A stretch of 41,534 bases of DNA from Oscillospiraceae bacterium (GTDB lineage Bacteria; Bacillota; Clostridia; Oscillospirales; WRJC01), in assembly GCA_009780985.1 (NCBI GenBank), contig WQYZ01000015.1, positions 1 through 41,534 on the forward strand. Direction: 5' to 3'. The notes beneath the pieces are model-generated. The model searched no databases, was not told where the DNA came from, and saw only the letters and a list, made by a program, of their open reading frames with translations. The number at the start of each line of letters is the position of its first letter. Position 1 is the stretch's first letter. Positions 28,998-37,447 of this stretch are shown here, one piece after another. The position numbers and the translations under genes were made by a program.

Positions 28998-29025
28998 AAA
29001 TATAAATAAGGGAGTGTATGTTTTC

Positions 29026-30333
29026 TTGAAAAAATATTATAACGAGGAATTTGAAACTATGCCGCGCCACGAAATGGAGTACTGGCAGTCGCTGAATCTC
29101 TGCAAGACAATCAGGCGCGTATATGACAGGGTGCCGCTTATACGTCAGAGAATGGACGAATTAAAAGTCAAACCCGAGGACATAAAGCATATAAAAGACA
29201 TTGTAAAACTGCCGTTCACGACAAAGCTCGACCTGCGCGACACATACCCTTACGGTCTTTTTGCATGCGATATGAGCGAAATCGTCAGACTTCACGCGTC
29301 AAGCGGAACGACAGGCAAACAAATCGTCGTAGGATACACTAAAAAAGATATAGATATCTGGGCGGAATGTGCGGCGCGCGCGCTTGTATCAGTGGGCGGG
29401 TCAAAAGACGATATTGTGCATGTCTCCTACGGCTACGGACTTTTCACCGGCGGTCTGGGTTTGCACTACGGCGCGGAACTTCTCGGCGCGGTCACGCTTC
29501 CGGCATCAAGCGGAAATACAAACCGGCAGGTCACGATGATAAAAGATTTCGGCTCGACTATTTTATGCTGCACCCCGTCGTACGCGCTTTACATAGGCGA
29601 CACTCTCGAACAGATGGGAGTGAACTTGTCGGAAATAAAGTTGAAATCCGGACTGTTCGGCGCGGAGCCATGGACTGAAAATATGCGTTCCGAAATAGAA
29701 AAACGGCTCGGGATTAAAGCGTACGATATATACGGGCTGTCGGAAATAAGCGGACCGGGCGTGTCGTTTGACTGCGAATGTCAGAGCGGCATGCACATCA
29801 ACGAAGACCATTTTTATCCCGAAATTATCGACCCGGTCACCTGCGAGCCATTGCCGGACGGTCGGCAGGGCGAGCTTGTGTTTACAAGCATAACAAAAGA
29901 AGCGTTCCCGTTAATCAGATACAGAACGCGGGATATAACTTCCCTGAGCCACGAAAAATGCTCATGCGGGCGCACGCTTGTAAAGATGAGCAGGCTAAGA
30001 GGAAGAACGGACGATATGCTGATTATACGCGGGGTAAACGTATTCCCGTCGCAGATTGAAAGCGTTTTATTAAGTCTCGGACAGGGCGCTCCGCATTATC
30101 AGATGATAGTCGAGAGAGTGAATAATCTCGACACTCTCGAAGTGCAAGTAGAAATGAGCGACGAGTTATTTTCAGACCAAGTTAAGAAACTCGACGCAAT
30201 CGAGGAAAACATATCAAACGCTATATACTCGACTCTCGGGCTTTCGGCGAAAGTCAGGTTAGTCGAGCCGAGAACGATTGCGCGTTCAGAGGGCAAGGCG
30301 AAAAGGGTTATCGACAACAGAAATTTGAAATAA
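29026..30333 (+). CDS. paaK: Phenylacetate-CoA ligase (aryl-CoA ligase)
   Basis: RLHASSGTTGKQIVVGYTKKDI, YGLSEISGPGVSFDC, RTRDITSL; probable TTG start at 29026 after ggag (ORF track uses GTG at 29014). Confidence 0.92.
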   Translation: MKKYYNEEFETMPRHEMEYWQSLNLCKTIRRVYDRVPLIRQRMDELKVKPEDIKHIKDIVKLPFTTKLDLRDTYPYGLFACDMSEIVRLHASSGTTGKQIVVGYTKKDIDIWAECAARALVSVGGSKDDIVHVSYGYGLFTGGLGLHYGAELLGAVTLPASSGNTNRQVTMIKDFGSTILCCTPSYALYIGDTLEQMGVNLSEIKLKSGLFGAEPWTENMRSEIEKRLGIKAYDIYGLSEISGPGVSFDCECQSGMHINEDHFYPEIIDPVTCEPLPDGRQGELVFTSITKEAFPLIRYRTRDITSLSHEKCSCGRTLVKMSRLRGRTDDMLIIRGVNVFPSQIESVLLSLGQGAPHYQMIVERVNNLDTLEVQVEMSDELFSDQVKKLDAIEENISNAIYSTLGLSAKVRLVEPRTIARSEGKAKRVIDNRNLK

Positions 30334-30363
30334 TTATTTTATATTTAAAAGAAGGTGTATAGT

Positions 30364-30780
30364 GTGATAATAAAACAATTATCGATTTTTATAGAAAACA
30401 AACCGGGACGGCTTGCGGAAATTACTGATATAATCGCAAAAAACAACATAAACCTCAGGGCGTTGTCGCTTGCGGACACGGCTAATTTCGGCATACTCAG
30501 GATAATCGTCGAAGACGCGAACACAGCCGAAAAAATATTAAAAGACAATGGATTGACCGTATCAGTCACGAGCGTCATATCAATCGGCGTCGGGGACAGA
30601 CCGGGCGGACTCGCGGAAATCCTGAAAAAACTCGCGGAACAGAATATCGGCATAGAGTACATGTACGCGTTTGTGTCGAAACAGAGCGGCGAAGCGTATG
30701 CAATCATGCGCATAGAAGAAGATTTCAGGGCAATGGAAATTCTGAAAAATGCGGGCTACAAGGGATTGGATATAGAATAA
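30364..30780 (+). CDS. Tandem ACT-domain protein
   Basis: KQLSIFIENKPGRLAEITDIIAKNNINLRALSLADT and second repeat GDRPGGLAEILKKLAEQNIGIEYMYAF; probable GTG start at 30364. Confidence 0.9.
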   Translation: MIIKQLSIFIENKPGRLAEITDIIAKNNINLRALSLADTANFGILRIIVEDANTAEKILKDNGLTVSVTSVISIGVGDRPGGLAEILKKLAEQNIGIEYMYAFVSKQSGEAYAIMRIEEDFRAMEILKNAGYKGLDIE

Positions 30781-30796
30781 ACGCAAATTTTAATTC

Positions 30797-30893
30797 GTAG
30801 GGGCGACCCCCGCTGAACTTCGTTCAGCCTGTCGCCCTTGCACACACATACAACAAGGTTTAGTTCAAGGGCGACCGCGAGGGTCGCCCCTAC
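30797..30893. repeat. Nested palindromic intergenic element
   Basis: Outer arms GTAGGGGCGACCC (30797-30809)/GGGTCGCCCCTAC (30881-30893); inner arms GTCGCCCTTG (30831-30840)/CAAGGGCGAC (30866-30875); small hairpin TGAAC-ttc-GTTCA (30813-30825). Confidence 0.9.
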
Positions 30894-30922
30894 AACACAA
30901 ACACAAACGGAGGATAATTTTT

Positions 30923-32296
30923 ATGAGCGTAACAAACGATAACATATCAGACGAATTGAAAATCTACGAACTTTCGTTAATCTGGAAAGAAGCGGAATAC
31001 AATTTCGCGTTCTGGGACAAATTCAACGGCGCTCTCGACTGGGACAAGGCGTACAGAGAAGCTCTGCCGAGAGTCTTGGCGACGACGAATCTGTATGACT
31101 ATTATATGGAGCTTTCAAGATTTCTCGCGTTGTTGCGAGACGGTCATACGGGAATTACCGGATTTCCGCAATCTGTAATGGGAAATATAGTACATTTGCC
31201 GTTCTATTGGGGTTATATAGACGGAAAACACATTATAGAGAATGTCGATAAATCTCTTGATATTAAACAGTATGCCATAATAAAAAAAATAAATGGTATC
31301 GAAGTTGATGGATATATAGAAAAAAACATTTTTCCGTATATTTGGCACGAAAAATATGACAGTTGTTATGGACAATTACAAGCATTTATCCGCATGGGCG
31401 AAGAAAACAGCGAAGTAGAATTTGGAATTTCAGAGGATGGCGTAAACAGAAATATAAAGGTTAAACGCGTAAAAGGTAAGCGAGATTGGGCATATAAATC
31501 TCCTGTAATAAAATCTACCGAAGAATTAGAAGAGCTATATAAATCGGATTCGCACACAATAAATAAAACAAAAGATGACATTGCAATTATAACAATATCT
31601 ACATTTATGAATGATAAATTGCCTGAAGAATTCTATGCAAATCAAAAAATACTTGAAAATATGCGGGGTTTTGTTATAGATGTAAGATATAATGGCGGCG
31701 GTAATTCAAATTACGCCGACGCAATTGCAAAAGCGTTTATTGACGGCGAATTTGAAACAAAAAGCGGCGCAACTCAGGTACATATCGCAAATTACAGGGC
31801 GGCGGCTCAAATGTTTAACTATGATGAAATACATAAGAAAATTGCAGAGGAAGAATTGGCAAAAAACCCAGATGGGAAAGAATTTTTTGAAAAAGCATAT
31901 AAAATTTATAATCATACATATTATGATAAAGATGTTGACAAATTAAGTCATGATGGTTGTCTATTTCTATTAAATCAACCGCTTGTAGTGTTATCTACAT
32001 GTAATACGGGTTCTGCGGCGGAGGACTTTCTCATGGAATTAGATTATACAAAACGTGCAACAATTGTCGGAACTGCAAGCAACGGTTCAACAGGTCAACC
32101 ACTGAATATAAATTTAGAGAGCGGCGGCGGTTTCAGGATTTGTACTATACATCGCACGTACCCCGACGGCAGGGAGTTGACGAATGTCGGCGTTCAGCCC
32201 CACATAAAATGCGAACTCACTCTCGACGACTACAAAAACGGCGTCGATTCAGTCATGAACAGAGGACTTGAAGAAATCAGAAAATTGATAAAATAA
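30923..32296 (+). CDS. S41 family peptidase, no obvious signal peptide
   Basis: RDGHTGI, GFVIDVRYNGGGNSNYADAIA, STCNTGSAAEDFLMELD (SAAED), GTASNGSTGQP. Confidence 0.85.
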   Translation: MSVTNDNISDELKIYELSLIWKEAEYNFAFWDKFNGALDWDKAYREALPRVLATTNLYDYYMELSRFLALLRDGHTGITGFPQSVMGNIVHLPFYWGYIDGKHIIENVDKSLDIKQYAIIKKINGIEVDGYIEKNIFPYIWHEKYDSCYGQLQAFIRMGEENSEVEFGISEDGVNRNIKVKRVKGKRDWAYKSPVIKSTEELEELYKSDSHTINKTKDDIAIITISTFMNDKLPEEFYANQKILENMRGFVIDVRYNGGGNSNYADAIAKAFIDGEFETKSGATQVHIANYRAAAQMFNYDEIHKKIAEEELAKNPDGKEFFEKAYKIYNHTYYDKDVDKLSHDGCLFLLNQPLVVLSTCNTGSAAEDFLMELDYTKRATIVGTASNGSTGQPLNINLESGGGFRICTIHRTYPDGRELTNVGVQPHIKCELTLDDYKNGVDSVMNRGLEEIRKLIK

Positions 32297-32331
32297 GAAG
32301 AACAAAAACCAATGAAACGGAGGCAAATTTT

Positions 32332-33369
32332 ATGAAAGACAAAGCCATTTTTTGCGGAAGAAAAGGCGATATAGAGCGCGTTTACGGCAATAACACAGAA
32401 GTTATGCAGAAACTCATAAACGAACTCGAATTTCCTGCGGAAGTCATAGACCGTAATAATATAGAGAAATACAGAGATTTCACAAACGAGTGCAGATATA
32501 TATTCACATCATGGGGTATGCTTGAATTGAGCGGGGACGATATCGCCAAATACTTCGGCAAGTGCGAAGTCGTGTTTTACGGCGCGGGTTCGGTGCAGTA
32601 TTTTGCGCGAGAATATCTCAACAGCGGAATCAAAGTATCGTCCGCATGGGTTGCGAACGGCATACCTGTCGCGCAGTTTACTGCGTCGCAGATAATACTG
32701 GCGTGCAAAGGCTATTTTCAGGTCGTGACAAATCACAGGATAAAAAGCCACGCGGACTGGGGAAATACAGCCAAAGTTATACAGGGCAGCTATAAAGGCA
32801 ATTACAACACAAAAATCGGTATTCTCGGCGCGGGAACTATCGGCAGAGGAGTTATATCATATCTTCAGAAACTCGGCATAAAAGCGGAAATATTGGTATA
32901 TGACCCGTATTTTTCCGAAAAAGATGCAAAAACTATAGGCGTAATCAAAACATCTCTTGAAGACATATTCAAAACATGCGACGTTATTTCAAATCACATG
33001 GCAAATCTGCCATCAACTGAAAGAATGTTGAATAAAAGTCATTTCAGCCTGATGAAAGATTACGCGACTTTTATAAATACCGGCAGGGGACAACAGATAA
33101 TCGAATCCGAAATGGCTGAAGTGTTCAGGAACAATCAGACTTTGACCGCGCTTCTGGACGTCACGTCTCCCGAACCTCCGGCAGAAAACGGGGAAAACAG
33201 CGAATTATATAAATTGAATAATGTTGTTATGACCCCTCATATCGCGGGTGTTATCAGTAACGAACTGTGCCTTTTGAGTAATTGCGTATATGACGAGTAT
33301 AAATTCTATGAGCGCGAAAAAAAGTTGAATTATGAAGTCACGCTCGAAATGCTGGAGCATATGGCGTGA
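32332..33369 (+). CDS. NAD-binding D-2-hydroxyacid dehydrogenase family protein
   Basis: IGILGAGTIGRGVISYL Rossmann motif, TFINTGRGQQIIE, NNVVMTPHIAGV. Confidence 0.88.
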   Translation: MKDKAIFCGRKGDIERVYGNNTEVMQKLINELEFPAEVIDRNNIEKYRDFTNECRYIFTSWGMLELSGDDIAKYFGKCEVVFYGAGSVQYFAREYLNSGIKVSSAWVANGIPVAQFTASQIILACKGYFQVVTNHRIKSHADWGNTAKVIQGSYKGNYNTKIGILGAGTIGRGVISYLQKLGIKAEILVYDPYFSEKDAKTIGVIKTSLEDIFKTCDVISNHMANLPSTERMLNKSHFSLMKDYATFINTGRGQQIIESEMAEVFRNNQTLTALLDVTSPEPPAENGENSELYKLNNVVMTPHIAGVISNELCLLSNCVYDEYKFYEREKKLNYEVTLEMLEHMA

Positions 33370-33380
33370 AAGGATAATAT

Positions 33381-34187
33381 ATGTATAACAATTCTAAATT
33401 CAGGGCGGGCGTTGTGTCTGTGACTTTCAGACAGTACGCGTATAAAAATTTTATAAAGCACACAAAGCTTACAGATTTATCGTGCATAGAATGGGGCGGC
33501 GATATTCACGTACCGTATGATAATCCAGAAAAAGCGGCTGACGTAAAAAACGAAATGACTGCAAATAATCTAATCACGGCATCGTACGGCTCGTATTATA
33601 AACTCGGACAGAATAACAATTCGGATGTGTTCTCTATGATTTTGCAAACTGCGAAGATTATATCCGCACCCATTATCAGAGTGTGGGGCGGAATAAAAAA
33701 CAGTCAGAACTTGACCGCGCAGGAAAGAGAAGATATAATTCAGGATACGCTGAATATCGCACAAACCGCGCAAAATGAAAATATAACGGGTACACCCGTT
33801 AGAATATCGCTTGAATATCACGGCGGAACAATCACAAACACAGCCGACAGCGCGGTTGACTTTATGAAAGAAGTCAGAAACCGGGACGGAAATAACGTTT
33901 ATCTGTATTGGCAGCCGAATCAATATGTAAATTTCAGCGAAAACAAATTAAATCTTATGAAGATATGCCCGTATCTTTCGAATATTCACGTTTTTGCATG
34001 GGATAACGAAGCGCGTCTGCCCTTGTCCGAATACAAAAATATATGGAGAGAATATATAAACATAATAAAGAACTGCACAAGTCCGGACTCGCGGCATGAT
34101 TTTCTGCTTGAATTTGTAAAAGATGATTCCGTAGAGCAATTCGCAGACGATGCGAAGATCCTAATTGAGTTGCTCGAAAACATTTAA
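33381..34187 (+). CDS. Sugar phosphate isomerase/epimerase-like TIM-barrel protein
   Basis: IEWGGDIHVP, PIIRVWGG, ISLEYHGGTITN, NIHVFAWD. Confidence 0.8.
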   Translation: MYNNSKFRAGVVSVTFRQYAYKNFIKHTKLTDLSCIEWGGDIHVPYDNPEKAADVKNEMTANNLITASYGSYYKLGQNNNSDVFSMILQTAKIISAPIIRVWGGIKNSQNLTAQEREDIIQDTLNIAQTAQNENITGTPVRISLEYHGGTITNTADSAVDFMKEVRNRDGNNVYLYWQPNQYVNFSENKLNLMKICPYLSNIHVFAWDNEARLPLSEYKNIWREYINIIKNCTSPDSRHDFLLEFVKDDSVEQFADDAKILIELLENI

Positions 34188-34220
34188 TATAAATTTATTA
34201 TAAAGAGGTATAAAATTTTT

Positions 34221-35657
34221 ATGTTAAAACAGCGAAAATTATTTTTATTTGTCATAGTATTTATTTTCGGCGTTTCTTTATTTTCTTTGCCTTTATCCTC
34301 GTGTATAACCAAGGAACAGCAGGAATGGAATAATGTAAAAAACGGCGATATCTATGCTGTATTTGATTTCGCCTCTGCATGCCAGAATCAGGAACTGCTG
34401 ACCCAGGCAAACAATGAAATCAAAAAGTACATATCTGACGCATATGACCTTGACACATTAAACGACCTTCTGAGCAAATATCCCGAAAAAGCGCAGGAAC
34501 TCAAAGACCGTATCGCCGAACTTTCTTTTGACGACGCCGAGAGCGCGCAAACGACAGACGCCCTTGAACAATTTATCTCCGAATTTGCAAATTACGGGGC
34601 AAATGCGGAATATATAAACGAAGCGAAAGCCGACCTGAAAAACCTTTATTTCAACGAGGCAAAAGACGCGAACTCAAAAGAACTGCTCGAAAATTTTATA
34701 ACAAAATATAAAAATGAAGACATAAATATGACTCAGCAGGCGGAAAGTCTTATCGACGACGTAAACTGGCAGGAAGCGGCGACAACCAATACCCGCGGAA
34801 GCTATGTGAATTACATAGCCGAAACCAAGAACACAGATTATACTTACGACAGCAAATATATTGATGAAGCTAACCAAAAAATAGAAGATTTTGACTGGAA
34901 TACGGCTTATGCAAAAGCGACGGTAAAATCCAAAGAAACTCTGCTGCCTGTTATAGATTTTATAAATTCATATCCAGACGGGACTCACACAGCCGAAGCT
35001 ACGCAATTACTCGAAACTATGCGCAATGATTCTTCTTATTACGACGAATATAAATCCCAAAACACTCTTGAGGCATATGAGCAGTTTGTAACGAATTTCC
35101 CCGGACATAAAGATATTGCAAACGCTCAGAACGCGGAAAAAATATTTAAAGGGGATCTGTATGACTTTACAAGCAAAGGGTATTTACAAACGATAATAAT
35201 CGGGAAATCGATAAAAGAAGTCACAGTGATTGTTAAATGCAATACGGTTTCCCAGCTTGAAATAAATATACCGTTCAGCGTATATTTTGCCGCAAACAGC
35301 GGCAGTGTGCAGAGCATGGCAGTGATAAAAGAAGTAACTTTCAGAATTAATTCCGGAGAAACAAAAACTTTTACAGTCGAAACTGCGTGTATGAATATCG
35401 ACAGGGATGTTCCGCAGGACGGCGATTCTTTTGCGCCTCAGATGTTGGACAGCGACGACCCGCTTATAAAATTGTTGCAGACTCTCAGCGCAAACAGCGC
35501 AAAATACGAAGTTGCGCAGGCTGCAATATGGTATCTCCGGGATAATCCCGGCAAATATAATATTATGAACGCTCTCGAGTACCCTGACGGCACAAAAGCG
35601 ATAACTGAAGATATATACAACGAGGCTGTCAGATTGGCTGATTCTGTAGGGAAATAA
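34221..35657 (+). CDS. Lipoprotein with TPR-like degenerate repeats
   Basis: Signal peptide with lipobox-like LSSC; repeated W..A...T...Y..YI/FI...P/N...A motifs. Confidence 0.65.
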   Translation: MLKQRKLFLFVIVFIFGVSLFSLPLSSCITKEQQEWNNVKNGDIYAVFDFASACQNQELLTQANNEIKKYISDAYDLDTLNDLLSKYPEKAQELKDRIAELSFDDAESAQTTDALEQFISEFANYGANAEYINEAKADLKNLYFNEAKDANSKELLENFITKYKNEDINMTQQAESLIDDVNWQEAATTNTRGSYVNYIAETKNTDYTYDSKYIDEANQKIEDFDWNTAYAKATVKSKETLLPVIDFINSYPDGTHTAEATQLLETMRNDSSYYDEYKSQNTLEAYEQFVTNFPGHKDIANAQNAEKIFKGDLYDFTSKGYLQTIIIGKSIKEVTVIVKCNTVSQLEINIPFSVYFAANSGSVQSMAVIKEVTFRINSGETKTFTVETACMNIDRDVPQDGDSFAPQMLDSDDPLIKLLQTLSANSAKYEVAQAAIWYLRDNPGKYNIMNALEYPDGTKAITEDIYNEAVRLADSVGK

Positions 35658-35674
35658 AATACAGATAAAAATCC

Positions 35675-35794
35675 GGCTCCATCCTCCCTCTTACCACGCC
35701 TGCGGCGTTGAGGGAGGCTTTGGCGTATAATCCGTAGCCTCCCTCAGCCCGAAGGGCGATTAGAGGGGGGTGTCGCTTTGCGACAGGGGGAGCC
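35675..35794. repeat. Intergenic multi-hairpin repeat element
   Basis: Ends GGCTCC/GGAGCC; perfect 11-bp arms TGAGGGAGGCT (35709-35719)/AGCCTCCCTCA (35736-35746); hairpin TGTCGC-ttt-GCGACA (35771-35785). Confidence 0.8.
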
Positions 35795-35865
35795 AATTAT
35801 CGCCGTAATAAATAAAACAAATAACAGTGATAAGAAAAATATATAGAACTTTTAGTCATATATAC

Positions 35866-35894
35866 TTGACATTTTGATTGATATATATTATAAT
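35866..35894 (+). promoter_or_regulatory. Perfect-consensus sigmaA-type promoter
   Basis: TTGACA - 17 nt - TATAAT, about 20 nt upstream of XRE gene. Confidence 0.85.
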
Positions 35895-35914
35895 AAACCC
35901 AGAGGTGATGATTT

Positions 35915-36145
35915 ATGAATATGGCGAGCGCAAATTCAAATAAAAATCTGCGGATGAAATCTGCGCGCGCCGCAAAAGATATGTCGCAGAAAGACCTCGC
36001 CGACGCCGTAGACGTCGCAAGACAAACTATAAACGCCATAGAACTCGGCGAATACAATCCCTCGATAAAACTTTGTATTGCAATATGCAAAATCTTAGGT
36101 AAAACATTGAACGATTTATTTTGGGAGGAAAACAGTCATGAATAA
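35915..36145 (+). CDS. XRE-family HTH transcriptional regulator
   Basis: LRMKSARAAKDMSQKDLADAVDVARQTINAIELGEYNPSIKLCIAICKILGKTLNDLFW. Confidence 0.93.
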   Translation: MNMASANSNKNLRMKSARAAKDMSQKDLADAVDVARQTINAIELGEYNPSIKLCIAICKILGKTLNDLFWEENSHE

Positions 36146-36581
36146 TATTAAAAAATTCGACGAACGTCAGCTTTGGATAAGAGGGAATATATTCAAGCAT
36201 ATGTTTTTTACAATGGGTGCGTTGGTTATGCTCAATGCTTTCCTGGCAAGTCTCGATATAATATGGGCTGACGGATTTTATATGAATCTGCTTATTTTCT
36301 TCGCCGCGATTGCCGCAGGGTCTGTCGAGATGATATTCAGAGATGTATATATTACACGACCAATGCAACAGAGAATAATAATGGCGGTCATGTTATTAAT
36401 TGGCTTATTTATCTTTGTTGTCCACATATGGCAGCTGTTTTACGGCGAACCAATTTTGGTAAGTGGTGTCTTAACCGATAATGGCGGCTCGTTAATCATG
36501 TCGGTATTAGTTTTGGCTATAGGCGTCAGCTTAGCTGTAAAACTGTTGCGTGACAAATTTAAAAAAGACCGAGAGTTTTGA
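36138..36581 (+). CDS. Small membrane protein (DUF6773-like) coupled to XRE regulator
   Basis: FDERQLWIRGNIF N-terminus, four hydrophobic segments, 8-bp overlap with the XRE gene. Confidence 0.65.
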   Translation: MNNIKKFDERQLWIRGNIFKHMFFTMGALVMLNAFLASLDIIWADGFYMNLLIFFAAIAAGSVEMIFRDVYITRPMQQRIIMAVMLLIGLFIFVVHIWQLFYGEPILVSGVLTDNGGSLIMSVLVLAIGVSLAVKLLRDKFKKDREF

Positions 36582-36617
36582 CAGTAAATATGGTTTACTT
36601 TAGTAAATTATATTTAC
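36578..36617 (+). promoter_or_regulatory. Candidate operator: -35-like TTGACA overlapped by two consecutive dyads
   Basis: TTGACA (36578-36583); AGTAAA-N5-TTTACT (36583-36599); GTAAAT-N3-ATTTAC (36603-36617). Confidence 0.5.
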
Positions 36618-36691
36618 ATACATCGATATCGTCTGAGTATAAGAAATATTTATATTAAAATTTAAAACAAGAACGGAGTGAATTTGAATTA

Positions 36692-37447
36692 ATGGCTCAT
36701 CTGCTTGAAGTAAAAGACGTTAAAAAATTATACGGCAAAAAAGAAGCCGTGAAAGGCATATCTTTTTACGTTGACGAAAGCGAGATTTTCGCGCTTATCG
36801 GTCCGAACGGCGCAGGCAAAACCACGACGCTTAGAATGATTTCGACTTTGATAGAAATAAACGAAGGTCAGATACTCCTCGGAGACGTGGACGTGAAAAA
36901 AAGCCCTGAGAAAGCGCGGGAACAACTTACATATCTGCCCGACGAAGCGGGCGCGTACAAAAATATGACGGGCATAAACTATCTTAAATTCATGGCGTCG
37001 CTGTGCACAAATACAGCCGATGAAGAAAAAAAATCTGTAGATTACGCGGTATCCGTGTGCTCTTCGCTCGGCGATGCGCTCTACGACAAAATCAAATCCT
37101 ACAGCAAAGGCATGATGCGTAAATTGCTTATATCCAGAGCGGTTATGACAAGACCGAAACTCGCAATCTTAGACGAACCCACAAGCGGTCTCGATATAGT
37201 CAACGGTCTCGAAGTGAGGGATTTTATAAAATCGCTGACAAAAACCGGCATGAGCGTTTTATTATCGAGCCATAACATGCTCGAAATAGACTATGTGTCA
37301 GACAGGGTAGCGGTAATCGACAAAGGTCTGATATACGCCGTCGGAACCCCCAAAGAATTAAAAGAACGTTACAGTGCGCAGAATCTTGAGGAAGTATTTG
37401 TGAAATGCGTAAAGGAGGCGGAAGCACATGAAAACAAAGCTGAATAA
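36692..37447 (+). CDS. ABC transporter ATP-binding protein (NatA-like)
   Basis: GPNGAGKTTTLRMI Walker A, SKGMMRKLLISRA signature, LAILDEPTSGLD Walker B. Confidence 0.95.
   Translation: MAHLLEVKDVKKLYGKKEAVKGISFYVDESEIFALIGPNGAGKTTTLRMISTLIEINEGQILLGDVDVKKSPEKAREQLTYLPDEAGAYKNMTGINYLKFMASLCTNTADEEKKSVDYAVSVCSSLGDALYDKIKSYSKGMMRKLLISRAVMTRPKLAILDEPTSGLDIVNGLEVRDFIKSLTKTGMSVLLSSHNMLEIDYVSDRVAVIDKGLIYAVGTPKELKERYSAQNLEEVFVKCVKEAEAHENKAE

Noticed and set aside
28879-29070. Minus-strand ORF 63 aa
   Set aside because: Antisense to the PIN relic and paaK start; no supporting RBS or domain
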